Source of the DNA: Anaeromicrobium sediminis
GTDB taxonomy: Bacteria > Bacillota > Clostridia > Peptostreptococcales > Thermotaleaceae
DNA: 64,000 nt
Reading direction: 5' to 3'
Assembly (NCBI RefSeq): GCF_002270055.1
Contig: NZ_NIBG01000007.1
Location: forward strand, 140,559-204,558
Made by a program: the position numbers and the translations under genes. The notes below the pieces were generated by a model. That model saw nothing but the letters and a program-made list of their open reading frames with translations, had not been told where the DNA came from and ran no database searches. Of the stretch, positions 36,649 to 45,758 are shown piece by piece (the stretch's first letter is position 1; each line of letters starts with the position of its first letter).

Positions 36649-36712
36649 AAAGAATGTATTTTTATATTAACAAAATATAATAGACAAAAAATATTTAGAA
36701 GGGAATGAAGAT

Positions 36713-37945
36713 ATGAAAAAAATGAAATTAACTACGAAAATCTTTCTTGGACTTATTATTGGTATTCTTGTTGGTTTATTAATGCAAGGTACACCAGATG
36801 TGGCTCAGACATACATAAAGCCATTTGGTACGTTATTCATTAACATGATTAAAATGATTATTGTACCATTAGTATTTTCATCACTAATTGTAGGTGCTGC
36901 AAGTATTGGAGACGTAAAATCTCTTGGTAGAATTGGTGGAAAAACGGTTATTTATTATTTAGTAACAACAGCTGTTGCCGTTTCTATTGGATTATTTTTA
37001 GGTAAAGTAATGAACCCAGGTGCTGGACTCACTATTCCTGTAGGCGCAGAACAGGCTGCTAAAGAAGCTCCTTCCGTTGTTTCTACATTACTTAATATTA
37101 TTCCTAAAAATCCTCTAAAGGGATTAGTTGATGGAAATATACTTCAAGTTATTACTTTTGCTTTATTCTTAGGTGTGGGATGTACTGCCGTTTCGGAGGA
37201 TAAATCTAAACCTTTTGTTAACTTCTTTGATAGTCTTGCAGAAATCATGTATAAGATTACAGCCTTTATTATGGAACTTGCTCCTTATGGAATCTTTGCA
37301 TTAATTGTTCCTGTAGTATCTCAATATGGAATAGATGTATTAAAACCACTTAGTATGGTAATTTTAGCAGTTTATATTGGTTGTGTATTACATGCAGTTT
37401 TAGTATATTCAACAGCTGTAAAAATCTTTGCCAATATAAGCCCAATAAAATTCTTTAAGGGAATTGCCCCAGCTGCAATTACAGCCTTTAGTACAACAAG
37501 TTCATCAGGAACACTACCTGTAACAATTAAATCAACTCGTGAAAATTTAGGAGTTTCAGAAAAAATCACAAGTTTCGTTCTTCCTTTAGGCGCCACTATA
37601 AATATGGATGGTACAGCGTTATATCAAGGTGTATGTGCACTATTTATAGCACAAGTATATGGAGTAGAATTAACCCTTGCTCAAATGGCAACTATCATAT
37701 TAACTGCCACATTAGGTTCTATCGGAACAGCTGGCGTACCTGGTGGTGGATTCATAATGTTAACTCTTGTATTACAGTCAGTAGGATTACCTCTTGAAGG
37801 TCTTGTTCTAATTGCAGGTATTGATAGAATACTAGATATGGCAAGAACATCTGTTAATGTAATAGGTGACGCATCATGTGCAGTAGTTGTTGCATCTACA
37901 GAAAACAACTTAGAACCTACTAGTTCTGAAATATCTAGTAAGTAA
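36713..37945 (+). CDS. Dicarboxylate/amino acid:cation symporter (GltP/GltT type)
   Basis: The 410-residue SDF-family carrier has eight helices and two re-entrant loops, with the serine-rich HP1 loop AFSTTSSSGTLPVTIK, NMDGTALYQG in helix 7, GVPGGGFIML in HP2, and the ligand Asp/Arg region in RILDMARTSVNVIGDASCAVVV in helix 8. The Arg/Asp pattern fits glutamate or aspartate uptake with Na+ or H+. It is followed 10 bp later by a racemase gene, so the pair is one operon controlled by the upstream two-component system. Confidence 0.95.
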   Translation: MKKMKLTTKIFLGLIIGILVGLLMQGTPDVAQTYIKPFGTLFINMIKMIIVPLVFSSLIVGAASIGDVKSLGRIGGKTVIYYLVTTAVAVSIGLFLGKVMNPGAGLTIPVGAEQAAKEAPSVVSTLLNIIPKNPLKGLVDGNILQVITFALFLGVGCTAVSEDKSKPFVNFFDSLAEIMYKITAFIMELAPYGIFALIVPVVSQYGIDVLKPLSMVILAVYIGCVLHAVLVYSTAVKIFANISPIKFFKGIAPAAITAFSTTSSSGTLPVTIKSTRENLGVSEKITSFVLPLGATINMDGTALYQGVCALFIAQVYGVELTLAQMATIILTATLGSIGTAGVPGGGFIMLTLVLQSVGLPLEGLVLIAGIDRILDMARTSVNVIGDASCAVVVASTENNLEPTSSEISSK

Positions 37946-37955
37946 TGGTGATCCT

Positions 37956-38684
37956 ATGAAAAAGACAGTAGGCATTGTAGGTGGTATGGGGCCAATGGCC
38001 ACCATTGATTTATTCAAAAAAATTGTTCATAATACCCCTGCCGATTCAGATCAAAGTCACCTTCATATAGTTATAGATAATAATACATCCATACCAGATC
38101 GATCCACTTATATTTTAAGTGGTGGTGAAAATCCAACCAGTGAAATTTCATCGTCTGCTAGAAATTTAATATCAATTGGGGCAAATATTATTATAATGCC
38201 GTGTAATACAGCCCATTATTTTTATGATGATGTTTATGAAACTATTGAGGATTTAATTATGGATAAGGATGTTATCTTTATCCATATGATAGAAGAAACG
38301 GCAAACCATGTTTCTAATAATATGGAAGAGAATGGAAAGGTCTATCTTTTAGCTACTAAAGGTACTTATAAATCCATGATCTACAAAGAAGCTTTCAAAG
38401 CTCGTAATATTGAACTTATAGAGCCTACAGTTACTCTTAAGCAAAAGGTTATGGATATGATTTACGATTATAAAAATGGAACATTTGACTATACTCGTGA
38501 TGATTTGTATGATTTTAAAAATGATGCTTTATCTAGAGGGGCAAAGAAGATAATTCTTGGTTGTACAGAATTACCTCTTATCTTTCAAAAGTTTAATTTA
38601 GTTGAAGATACTATAGACCCTACTGAAATACTAGCTAAGGCAGCTATTGAAAAAGCTAATACAGTGGCATTAGAGACTATATAA
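37956..38684 (+). CDS. Aspartate/glutamate racemase family protein (paralogue 2)
   Basis: The 242-residue protein has VGIVGGMGPMAT, IDNNTSIPDRS, the first catalytic Cys in MPCNTAHYFY and the second in ILGCTELPLI, so both acid-base cysteines are kept. It resembles the protein at 19272-19976 across its full length. Coupled to a glutamate/aspartate-type symporter, it probably interconverts L- and D-forms of the imported amino acid, for D-amino acid use or for cell-wall supply. Confidence 0.93.
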   Translation: MKKTVGIVGGMGPMATIDLFKKIVHNTPADSDQSHLHIVIDNNTSIPDRSTYILSGGENPTSEISSSARNLISIGANIIIMPCNTAHYFYDDVYETIEDLIMDKDVIFIHMIEETANHVSNNMEENGKVYLLATKGTYKSMIYKEAFKARNIELIEPTVTLKQKVMDMIYDYKNGTFDYTRDDLYDFKNDALSRGAKKIILGCTELPLIFQKFNLVEDTIDPTEILAKAAIEKANTVALETI

Positions 38685-38704
38685 AAGAAATAAAAATCAA
38701 TTAG

Positions 38705-38730
38705 AAGCCCATGAAATTAATCATGGGCTT
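38705..38730. terminator. Terminator between convergent genes
   Basis: AAGCCCATGA / TCATGGGCTT perfect stem between the racemase and the leftward glycosyltransferase gene; it can serve both. Confidence 0.85.
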
Positions 38731-38773
38731 TATCTATGATCTAATACCTTTAAAATATTATGGATTTTTAATT

Positions 38774-40441
38774 TTATACTGTTATATGTTTTATATAGTT
38801 ATCTATATTTCTAATAATTTTACATTTCCTTAAAAATTCTTCATCTTCTATTTTAGAAATATATTCATTTATTAGGGGAGATTTCATATATACATAGTTA
38901 AATCTATCTACTGAGTATAGTTTTTTCCCACTTTTAATACAATCTTCAAAAAATATTTTAACAGTCCTAACAGTCATATCCGTAAATTTTATTTGTTTCC
39001 ATATTTCTTTCTTCATAATAAAAGCTGACTCACATAGTGAATTGACGTATTGATTTTCCAAATTAGGAAATCTAATTGCTAAGGTCTTACTTCCTTCCAC
39101 ATAAGAGTAGTATGTTTGTTTACCAACAATATGTGCATCTGTATACTCAAAAGCATCCATTAAGTCACCTAAAAATTCTGGAGCATAGTAGTCATCATCT
39201 TCAAACTTAGATATATAAGGATACCTTGCCTTGTTTATGGCAAAATTAAAACATTCACCTAATGATTTTCGTTCATTCATTATGAATACTTTTACATGAT
39301 CATAGGGTTTCTTCCATTCTTCCACCTTCATAGAATTATTGTTTAAAATAATAATTAATTCTTTCTTTTTATAATTTTGTCTTTCAAAATTTGAAAATAC
39401 ATTTTCTATTTTGTTTGGACTATTGATACAAGCAATAATAGATACACCTGGTATTTCTCTCTTTTTATAGCCTAAACCCATTTTTTCCAAAATAGTTTCC
39501 ATTCTATGTCTATAAGTATGTTTTTTAAATACTTCTCTTTGCCCTCGTATTGATAATCGATCTCTTAATTCTTTATGATAAAGTAAAAATTTTAAATATT
39601 TTTTTACATCTTCCTCTGTCTTACATAGCGTAACAATATTTGAAAACATTTTTTCTATTCCTATTGAATAACTACTAATAACATTCGTTCCACATGCTAG
39701 TAATTCAAATACTCTCCTTGAAAACATAGTAATGCTACTTTTGATAAAATTAACATTTAAAAATATATAATATTTTTTATATATTGAAGCTATTTTCAAA
39801 TAAGGAATAGGTTTCTTAATATATGGCTGATACAAATCTGGGAATCCATAACGATATTTAAACCTACTATAATACATTCGGTCATAGATATGCAACCCAT
39901 ACTGCAAGGCTGGTTTTAATAACATTTCCATATTCTTTTCTCTTTGAGAATGTTTTTTATGCCAAGTTCCTGCAAAAGCAACTTTTCCAAGTGGATTTTT
40001 ACCTTTATCTATTGGATTATGCAATTTGGGCTGTGCAGCAAAGAGCAATACATATACATTATTATGTCCTAATATTTTTTTATATCTTTCTATACATCCT
40101 TCATCCGTTGTAAATACATAATCAAAATGTTTTGCCGTTTTAATGAAATTTTCAAAAAATATAGGATCTTCCTTATTCCAAAAAACAGTAGGAATATTCA
40201 TGTCATTGCATGCATTTATCAGATCTTCCATTCTATTGTTTTCTCCAGTAACTGTATGTCTCCATCTACCTTCTTTTCCTAACCATGCAGATTCAACAAA
40301 GAGGAAATCTGGATCTTCATTAATCAATTGATATTTCCATTTTTCTATATCTAATTGAATAAGATTACATTCATATTTTAAGCATTCATAACTAAATTCA
40401 TCTAAAATTGAGACTACTTTTAATTTATTTATGTTATTCAA
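38774..40441 (-). CDS. CgeB-like/GT2 fusion glycosyltransferase, copy 1
   Basis: The 555-residue protein has an N-terminal CgeB/DUF3880-type region (about 8-320; FLFVESAWLGKEGRW, PTVFWNKEDP, FDYVFTTDEGCIERYKK, FSRRVFELLACGTNVISSYS), then a GT-A family 2 domain (about 330-550; GVSIIACINSPNKIENVF, metal-binding KFEDDDYYAPEF at about 412). CgeB-type proteins glycosylate the outer spore surface in Bacillus; here two glycosyltransferase modules are joined. It starts at TTG with GTGAGGG upstream, 41 bp after the sugar dehydrogenase gene, so the two form an operon. Confidence 0.88.
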   Translation of the reverse strand: MNNINKLKVVSILDEFSYECLKYECNLIQLDIEKWKYQLINEDPDFLFVESAWLGKEGRWRHTVTGENNRMEDLINACNDMNIPTVFWNKEDPIFFENFIKTAKHFDYVFTTDEGCIERYKKILGHNNVYVLLFAAQPKLHNPIDKGKNPLGKVAFAGTWHKKHSQREKNMEMLLKPALQYGLHIYDRMYYSRFKYRYGFPDLYQPYIKKPIPYLKIASIYKKYYIFLNVNFIKSSITMFSRRVFELLACGTNVISSYSIGIEKMFSNIVTLCKTEEDVKKYLKFLLYHKELRDRLSIRGQREVFKKHTYRHRMETILEKMGLGYKKREIPGVSIIACINSPNKIENVFSNFERQNYKKKELIIILNNNSMKVEEWKKPYDHVKVFIMNERKSLGECFNFAINKARYPYISKFEDDDYYAPEFLGDLMDAFEYTDAHIVGKQTYYSYVEGSKTLAIRFPNLENQYVNSLCESAFIMKKEIWKQIKFTDMTVRTVKIFFEDCIKSGKKLYSVDRFNYVYMKSPLINEYISKIEDEEFLRKCKIIRNIDNYIKHITV

Positions 40442-40482
40442 CGAATCATTCCCTCACTTTCTTTCTAGAAATAACTATGGGC

Positions 40483-41739
40483 CTAATGTAAATTGCCAAA
40501 GTTAACTACTTTAATATATTGGGAATCATAATCATCTGTATTTATAATATTTTTTGTATCAAATACTATGGGAGTTCTCATATTTTTTATAAATTTATAA
40601 TAATTTAATTCTCTAAAGATATCATGATCGGTTAATATTAAAATCATATCAGCATCTTTTACAGAATCATTAATTGATAGAATTTCAATATTTTTATTGT
40701 TCACATAGGGGTCATAAATAGTTACTATATAATGATTTTCTTTAAGAAGATTAATAATATCTAGTGCAGGACTTTCTCTTACATCGTCAATGTTTCCTTT
40801 ATAAGTAATTCCCCAAACTGCTATTTTAGGACTCTTTATTCCATCAAGTAATTGATTTACTTTTGATACTACATAACTAGGCATACTATTATTTATATCT
40901 CTTGCTAAAGAAATTATCTTTGCTAAATCAGGACATTTCTTAATGATAAAATGTGGGTCTACAGCTATACAATGTCCCCCTACTCCGGGACCAGGATGAT
41001 GTACGTTAACTCGAGGATGGTTATTTGCCAATTCTATTACTTTATGGACATCAACATTAAGTCTATCACATATTTTTGCTAACTCATTGGATAAAGCTAT
41101 ATTTACATCTCTAAATACATTTTCAACTACCTTTGACATTTCAGCAGTCTTTATATCTGTTTTTAGTATTTTACCTTTTACAAAATTGATATAAATTTCT
41201 TCTGCTTTTTCGGCACAAGTTGAAGTATATCCACCAATTATTCTATTATTAAAAATTATTTCTTCCATAATTTTCGTAGGCAATACTCTTTCTGGACAAT
41301 GGGCTAAGTAAACATCTATTCCCACATTAAAACCAGCTTTTTCTATAATTGGTCGAATAACTTCCTCTGTTGTATTTGGAGGAATTGTAGATTCAATAAT
41401 TACTAAATTACCTTTGTTTAAATATGGGATAATCGAATTTACTGCTGATATGACATAACTTAGGTCACAAGTTTTATCTTCTCTTAGGGGAGTTGGTACA
41501 TCTATCATAAAGGCATCAGCTTTTTCCGGATTCATTTTTGCAATTATGCGTTTTTTACTTACCATATCTTTTATAATTTGATTTAAGTTTGGTTCTCCAA
41601 TATGAATTTCTCCTCTATTTATTGTTTTAATAACTTCTTTATTTATATCTACACCAACGACTTGGTATCCACTTAATGCAAGAACTGCACAAGTAGGTAA
41701 TCCAATATAACCAAGACCTATTACGCATATTTTATTCAT
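40483..41739 (-). CDS. UDP-N-acetyl-D-mannosamine dehydrogenase-like enzyme (WecC type)
   Basis: The 418-residue nucleotide-sugar dehydrogenase has an NAD site ICVIGLGYIGLPTCAVLA, VIIESTIPPNTTEE, HCPERVLPTKIMEEI, the catalytic Cys region GVGGHCIAVDPHFI (about 255-268) and a C-terminal UDP-binding domain (VWGITYKGNIDDVRESPA). The ESTIPPNTT and HCPERVLPG/T pattern is that of WecC/WbpA-type enzymes, which oxidise UDP-HexNAc to the uronic acid. It feeds sugar donors to the neighbouring glycosyltransferase. The ATG at 41739 follows GGAGG; a longer reading is not supported. Confidence 0.9.
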   Translation of the reverse strand: MNKICVIGLGYIGLPTCAVLALSGYQVVGVDINKEVIKTINRGEIHIGEPNLNQIIKDMVSKKRIIAKMNPEKADAFMIDVPTPLREDKTCDLSYVISAVNSIIPYLNKGNLVIIESTIPPNTTEEVIRPIIEKAGFNVGIDVYLAHCPERVLPTKIMEEIIFNNRIIGGYTSTCAEKAEEIYINFVKGKILKTDIKTAEMSKVVENVFRDVNIALSNELAKICDRLNVDVHKVIELANNHPRVNVHHPGPGVGGHCIAVDPHFIIKKCPDLAKIISLARDINNSMPSYVVSKVNQLLDGIKSPKIAVWGITYKGNIDDVRESPALDIINLLKENHYIVTIYDPYVNNKNIEILSINDSVKDADMILILTDHDIFRELNYYKFIKNMRTPIVFDTKNIINTDDYDSQYIKVVNFGNLH

Positions 41740-41982
41740 TCTATATCTTCCTCCATAAATTAATGGTCTTTTTAAAATACTCAATTTTTTAGAATTTCTT
41801 GCTTTTTTAAGAAAGATTAGGATCCTTATAATACTTATGGTGATACATTTTTCTAAGCCTAACAGTATTATATATATATATGATTTATGACTAAATATTG
41901 TACTATGTACTATGATATTTGCTGATATATTGGTGAAAAGATACTACTTTTATCATATTGGGTGGGATATGTCTATAAAAGT

Positions 41983-42011
41983 AACCACTAAATGCATAAT
42001 TTCATAATATA
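41983..42011 (+). promoter_or_regulatory. Candidate sporulation (sigma-K/E type) promoter in a divergent gap
   Basis: AACC, a 16-base spacer and CATAATATA (CATAnnnTA) lie about 50 bases before the GTG of the deacetylase gene. The pattern fits mother-cell sigma-K. The rest of the 320-base gap between the divergent units (41740-42063) is AT-rich, with a TA run near 41870 and nothing else I can name. Confidence 0.5.
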
Positions 42012-42063
42012 TAGTGTTACTACTTAGTATAAGTAAATTAATTACAAAGTAGGTGGAGTAATT

Positions 42064-42861
42064 GTGGCTGTAGATAAAAAATCAAATAATAATATATGTG
42101 ATATATGGGGAAGTGAACCAATATTTTCTTTTACTGTTGACGTAGACTGGGCTTCAGAGGATGCCATAAAGTATTGTCACAGTATATTGGAACAACATAA
42201 AATAAGACCTACTTATTTCTTAACACATCCAAGTAAGTTTTTATATAGTCTACTAGAAGGCGGTAGTATTAATGCAGGTATTCATCCTAACTTTATTAGC
42301 GGCAGTAGCCATGGTAATTCATATACTGAAGTAATTAATTACTGTATGCATCTGTTACCAAATGCAGAGTGTTTCAGATCACATCGATATTATGATGTTA
42401 ATGACATAACTGACGCTTTTTATGGACTTGGACTTCGTTATGATTCTAATCTATGTACACGTTTTCAAAAAGTTAATCCCTTTATACACAGGTCGGGACT
42501 AATAAGATTTCCAGTCTATTTTGAAGATGGAGCATATTTACTACATGAGAAAAGTTTAAACTTTAATTCCGTTGAAAAAAAATTATTTAGTTCTGCCGGG
42601 TTAATGGTGATAAATATTCACCCAATGCATATGGTCTTAAATTCTCCCAATTTTTCATACGCTCAAAAAGTAAAAAATCTTTTATCTTCTAAAGAATGGA
42701 ATTCATTAACTTATGAAGATTTTAAAAAATTGAAATATGCAGGATTAGGTATTAGAGATTTTTTAATCAATTTATTTAAATTTGTTAATAAGAATAATTA
42801 TAAAATTTACACTTTGAAGGAATTATACGAAATTATTAAGATTCATAATTATCTAGAGTAA
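42064..42861 (+). CDS. Polysaccharide deacetylase-like protein
   Basis: The 265-residue NodB-like protein has FTVDVDWASEDA (motif 1, with Asp for base and metal), GIHPNF (His metal ligand), CFRSHRYYDV (motif 3 Arg) and VINIHPMHM (motif 5 His). It has no signal peptide, so it probably acts on a nucleotide- or lipid-linked sugar in the cytoplasm rather than on wall polymer. It starts at GTG with AGGTGGAG upstream. It is the first gene of the rightward sugar unit and is followed 42 bp later by the acetyltransferase. Confidence 0.75.
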   Translation: MAVDKKSNNNICDIWGSEPIFSFTVDVDWASEDAIKYCHSILEQHKIRPTYFLTHPSKFLYSLLEGGSINAGIHPNFISGSSHGNSYTEVINYCMHLLPNAECFRSHRYYDVNDITDAFYGLGLRYDSNLCTRFQKVNPFIHRSGLIRFPVYFEDGAYLLHEKSLNFNSVEKKLFSSAGLMVINIHPMHMVLNSPNFSYAQKVKNLLSSKEWNSLTYEDFKKLKYAGLGIRDFLINLFKFVNKNNYKIYTLKELYEIIKIHNYLE

Positions 42862-42903
42862 CTAAATTTAATGTTACTTAAGGGTAATATAAGAGGTGGG
42901 AAA

Positions 42904-43602
42904 ATGATAAGTAAAACTGCAAAAGTAGGAAATAATTTCAATATAGGAAAAAACTGTATTATAGGTGAAAATGTTGTTATTCATAACAATGTTACTATAT
43001 ATGATAATACTATAATAGGTGACAATACAGAAATATTTGATAATGCCGTACTTGGAAGACCACCTAGATCTGCTGGTAACTTGGTTCATAAATTAAAAGA
43101 TGATTATTCAAATCTAGTAATAGGAAAAAATTGTTCCATAGGTGTAGGAGCTGTAGTATATGTGGGGACTGTGATAGGTAATAATGTTTTACTATGTGAC
43201 TATTGTAGTATACGTGAAGAATGTAAAATAGATGACTATACCACATTAGGAAGACATGTAGCAGTAAATCATAGTGTTACTATTGGAAAAAGAACAAAAA
43301 TTATCGATAATGCATGTTTAGGATCTTACTTAATTGTGGAGGATGATGTGTTTATTAGTGCAGGTGTAATTTTTACTAATGATAATGAAATGCGTTTGAG
43401 TGGAAAGCAATTAGACAAAACATCAGGACCTTGTATTAAGAAGGGATGTAGAATAGGAGGAAATTCTATTTTTTTACCTGGAGTGATAGTTGGAGAGAAT
43501 TCAGTAATTGGAGCTGGGTCTGTTGTAACAAAAGATATACCCAGTGGAACTGTAGCAATGGGAATACCTGCAAGAATTAAGAAATCTAATTCCTTAGAAT
43601 AA
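42904..43602 (+). CDS. Hexapeptide-repeat acyltransferase (WbpD/DapH-like)
   Basis: The 232-residue left-handed beta-helix protein has many [LIV]-G-x4 repeats ([55 protein letters not shown]) and the C-terminal cap [27 protein letters not shown]. This is the form of WbpD-type enzymes that acetylate a 3-amino sugar of a UDP-uronic acid. The dehydrogenase next door would make such a uronic acid, but the oxidase/aminotransferase step is not in the window. The ATG at 42904 has AGAGGTGGG close before it. Confidence 0.85.
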   Translation: MISKTAKVGNNFNIGKNCIIGENVVIHNNVTIYDNTIIGDNTEIFDNAVLGRPPRSAGNLVHKLKDDYSNLVIGKNCSIGVGAVVYVGTVIGNNVLLCDYCSIREECKIDDYTTLGRHVAVNHSVTIGKRTKIIDNACLGSYLIVEDDVFISAGVIFTNDNEMRLSGKQLDKTSGPCIKKGCRIGGNSIFLPGVIVGENSVIGAGSVVTKDIPSGTVAMGIPARIKKSNSLE

Positions 43603-43882
43603 AAAGGCACATTGACTACTTTACTTTCTAACTCTCAAACATATAACTATTCCTAGTCTATAGATTTTAATTTCGGGTATGTATATCTTTTAAGGTATGC
43701 ATACTCAATTTATGATTTTGGCATTAATTGAACAACTGGTGAATTGAAGAAAGTATATAGTTTTTCTGCAACAAAGTGCATATATAATCATAGAAATAAA
43801 ATATGGAAATATCTTTGGTTTAGCTAAATTACTAGTAATTTTGAAAATAGTCCTTAATATCAATTAATAATGAGGTGAAGAA

Positions 43883-45712
43883 ATGACTAAATATGTGAAA
43901 ATACTTACTACTACTACAAAAGCATATTCTGAACCAGTTAATAACTCTTACGCAAAATTGATACCAACATATATGTCTAGAGAAAAAAGGAAAGATGCTT
44001 ATACAAAAAATACACTAAAAAAAGATACTGTTAACCAATTGAAGGTAGCCTGCATTTTAGATGAATTTAGTTATGAATGTTTTAAGTATGAATGCAATCT
44101 AATCCCTTTAGGTACTTATAACTGGAAGCAAACCTTAATTAAAGAAAAACCACATTTCCTATTAGTTGAATCAGCTTGGACGGGTTTCAAAGGACAATGG
44201 AGGGGTAAAATAATAAACTTGAAAAATAATCAAAATAACAAATTGAAAGATTTGGTTAATTGGTGTAATAAAAATAACATACCTACAGTCTTCTGGAATA
44301 AAGAAGACCCTGGGCACTTTGAAGAGTTCATAGCAGCAGCTAAACTTTTTGATTATATTTTCACTACTGACTCTAATTGTATATCTAAATACAAAAAAGT
44401 AATTAGTCATGATAATATCTATCCCTTACCATTTGCAGCTCAACCTAAAATCCATAATCCAATCAACAAAGACAAAGATAAATTAGGAAAAGTAGCTTAT
44501 GCTGGTAGTTGGTATGCTAAAAAGTTAGCTCAGAGACAAAAGGACTTAGAAAATTTATTAAAACCCTCATTTAAATATGGACTACATATTTATGATAGAT
44601 TCTATAATTACACAAAATCCAATGATTATAAATTTCCATATATATACCGACCTTATATTAAGGGGTATCTTCCCTATGAACAGATGATTAATACTTATAA
44701 AAAGTATGATATTTTTCTAAATGTTAATTCCTCACGTAATAGTCCAACCATGTTTTCAAGAAGAGTCTTTGAATTATTAGCATGCGGAACTAATATTCTT
44801 AGCGGTTATTCAATAGGAGTAAAAAATTTATTTTCAGATATGGTTAAAATATGTGAAACACAACAAGATACAGAAAAATATTTGAAAATCCTATTAGAAA
44901 ATAAGGTTTTAAGAGATAAATTATCAATATTAGGGCAACGAGAAATACTCGGCAATCACACTTATAAGCATAGGCTCGAAACAATAGCTGATAAGATTAA
45001 CATAAATTATAAAAAAGAAGATCACCCAGGGGTATCAATAATTACATGTACTAATCGTCCTAATAATATTGATAATATATTCCAAAATTATCAGATACAA
45101 AACTATAATAAGAAAGAATTTATTATTATTATAAACAGTAATACTATTGATATTGGTAAATATAAAGAAAAGGCTAAAGAACATAAAAATGTACGAGTAT
45201 TTCAATTAGATGAAAAAACGTCTCTAGGAAAATGCTTAAACTACGGAGTAGAACAATCAAAATTTGAAATCATCTCAAAGTTTGATGATGATGACTACTA
45301 TGCCCCTAACTATTTAATTGATATAATTAATGCTTTTACTTATACCAATGCATCAGTAGTTGGCAAATATTCAGCTTATGTATACTTTGAAAACAAAAAA
45401 ATTTTAGCCTTAATGCATCCTAATACAGAAAATAGATATATGGAATTTGTAACTGGTTCAACATTAACTTTCAAGAAAGAAGTATTTAATAAAGTGAAAT
45501 TTATTAATAAATCCAAAAGTGAAGATACACAGTTTTTAAAAGACTGTACAGCTAATGGTTTTAATATATATACAATCGATAGGTTTAATCATGTATTTTG
45601 TAGAAAATCTTCTCTAGAAAAACATAGTTGGAAAATAAGTGATGATGAATTATTAAAAAAATGTAAAATCATTGCCCATACAGATAATTATAAAGAAATT
45701 ATTACTATATAG
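43883..45712 (+). CDS. CgeB-like/GT2 fusion glycosyltransferase, copy 2
   Basis: The 609-residue paralogue of the protein at 38774-40441 has the same order: an extra N-terminal 50 residues, the CgeB-like region (about 50-370; FLLVESAWTGFKGQWRG, VFWNKEDPGHFEEF, FSRRVFELLACGTNILSGYS) and the GT2 domain (about 380-600; GVSIITCTNRPNNI, KFDDDDYYAP at about 468). It has its own leader of 280 bases after the acetyltransferase and GAGGTGAAG before the ATG. A role in building a spore or cell surface glycan is inferred. Confidence 0.88.
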   Translation: MTKYVKILTTTTKAYSEPVNNSYAKLIPTYMSREKRKDAYTKNTLKKDTVNQLKVACILDEFSYECFKYECNLIPLGTYNWKQTLIKEKPHFLLVESAWTGFKGQWRGKIINLKNNQNNKLKDLVNWCNKNNIPTVFWNKEDPGHFEEFIAAAKLFDYIFTTDSNCISKYKKVISHDNIYPLPFAAQPKIHNPINKDKDKLGKVAYAGSWYAKKLAQRQKDLENLLKPSFKYGLHIYDRFYNYTKSNDYKFPYIYRPYIKGYLPYEQMINTYKKYDIFLNVNSSRNSPTMFSRRVFELLACGTNILSGYSIGVKNLFSDMVKICETQQDTEKYLKILLENKVLRDKLSILGQREILGNHTYKHRLETIADKININYKKEDHPGVSIITCTNRPNNIDNIFQNYQIQNYNKKEFIIIINSNTIDIGKYKEKAKEHKNVRVFQLDEKTSLGKCLNYGVEQSKFEIISKFDDDDYYAPNYLIDIINAFTYTNASVVGKYSAYVYFENKKILALMHPNTENRYMEFVTGSTLTFKKEVFNKVKFINKSKSEDTQFLKDCTANGFNIYTIDRFNHVFCRKSSLEKHSWKISDDELLKKCKIIAHTDNYKEIITI

Positions 45713-45758
45713 ACATACTTTGTAAAAGATATTATTAGCACAATAGGAGGTATAAGAA

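Noticed and set aside
41868..41885. TA dinucleotide run as a repeat locus
   Set aside because: It is a short run in a very AT-rich gap; not unusual for this base composition.
42874..43246. Leftward open frames across the hexapeptide acyltransferase gene
   Set aside because: They are antisense to a well-supported beta-helix protein; the Tyr/Ile/Ser-rich translation is what the repeat codons give in reverse.
43603..43882. Small genes or a sporulation promoter in the leader of the second CgeB-GT2 gene
   Set aside because: CATA-like boxes occur, but none has a partner -35 at the right distance; only very short frames without ribosome binding sites are present.
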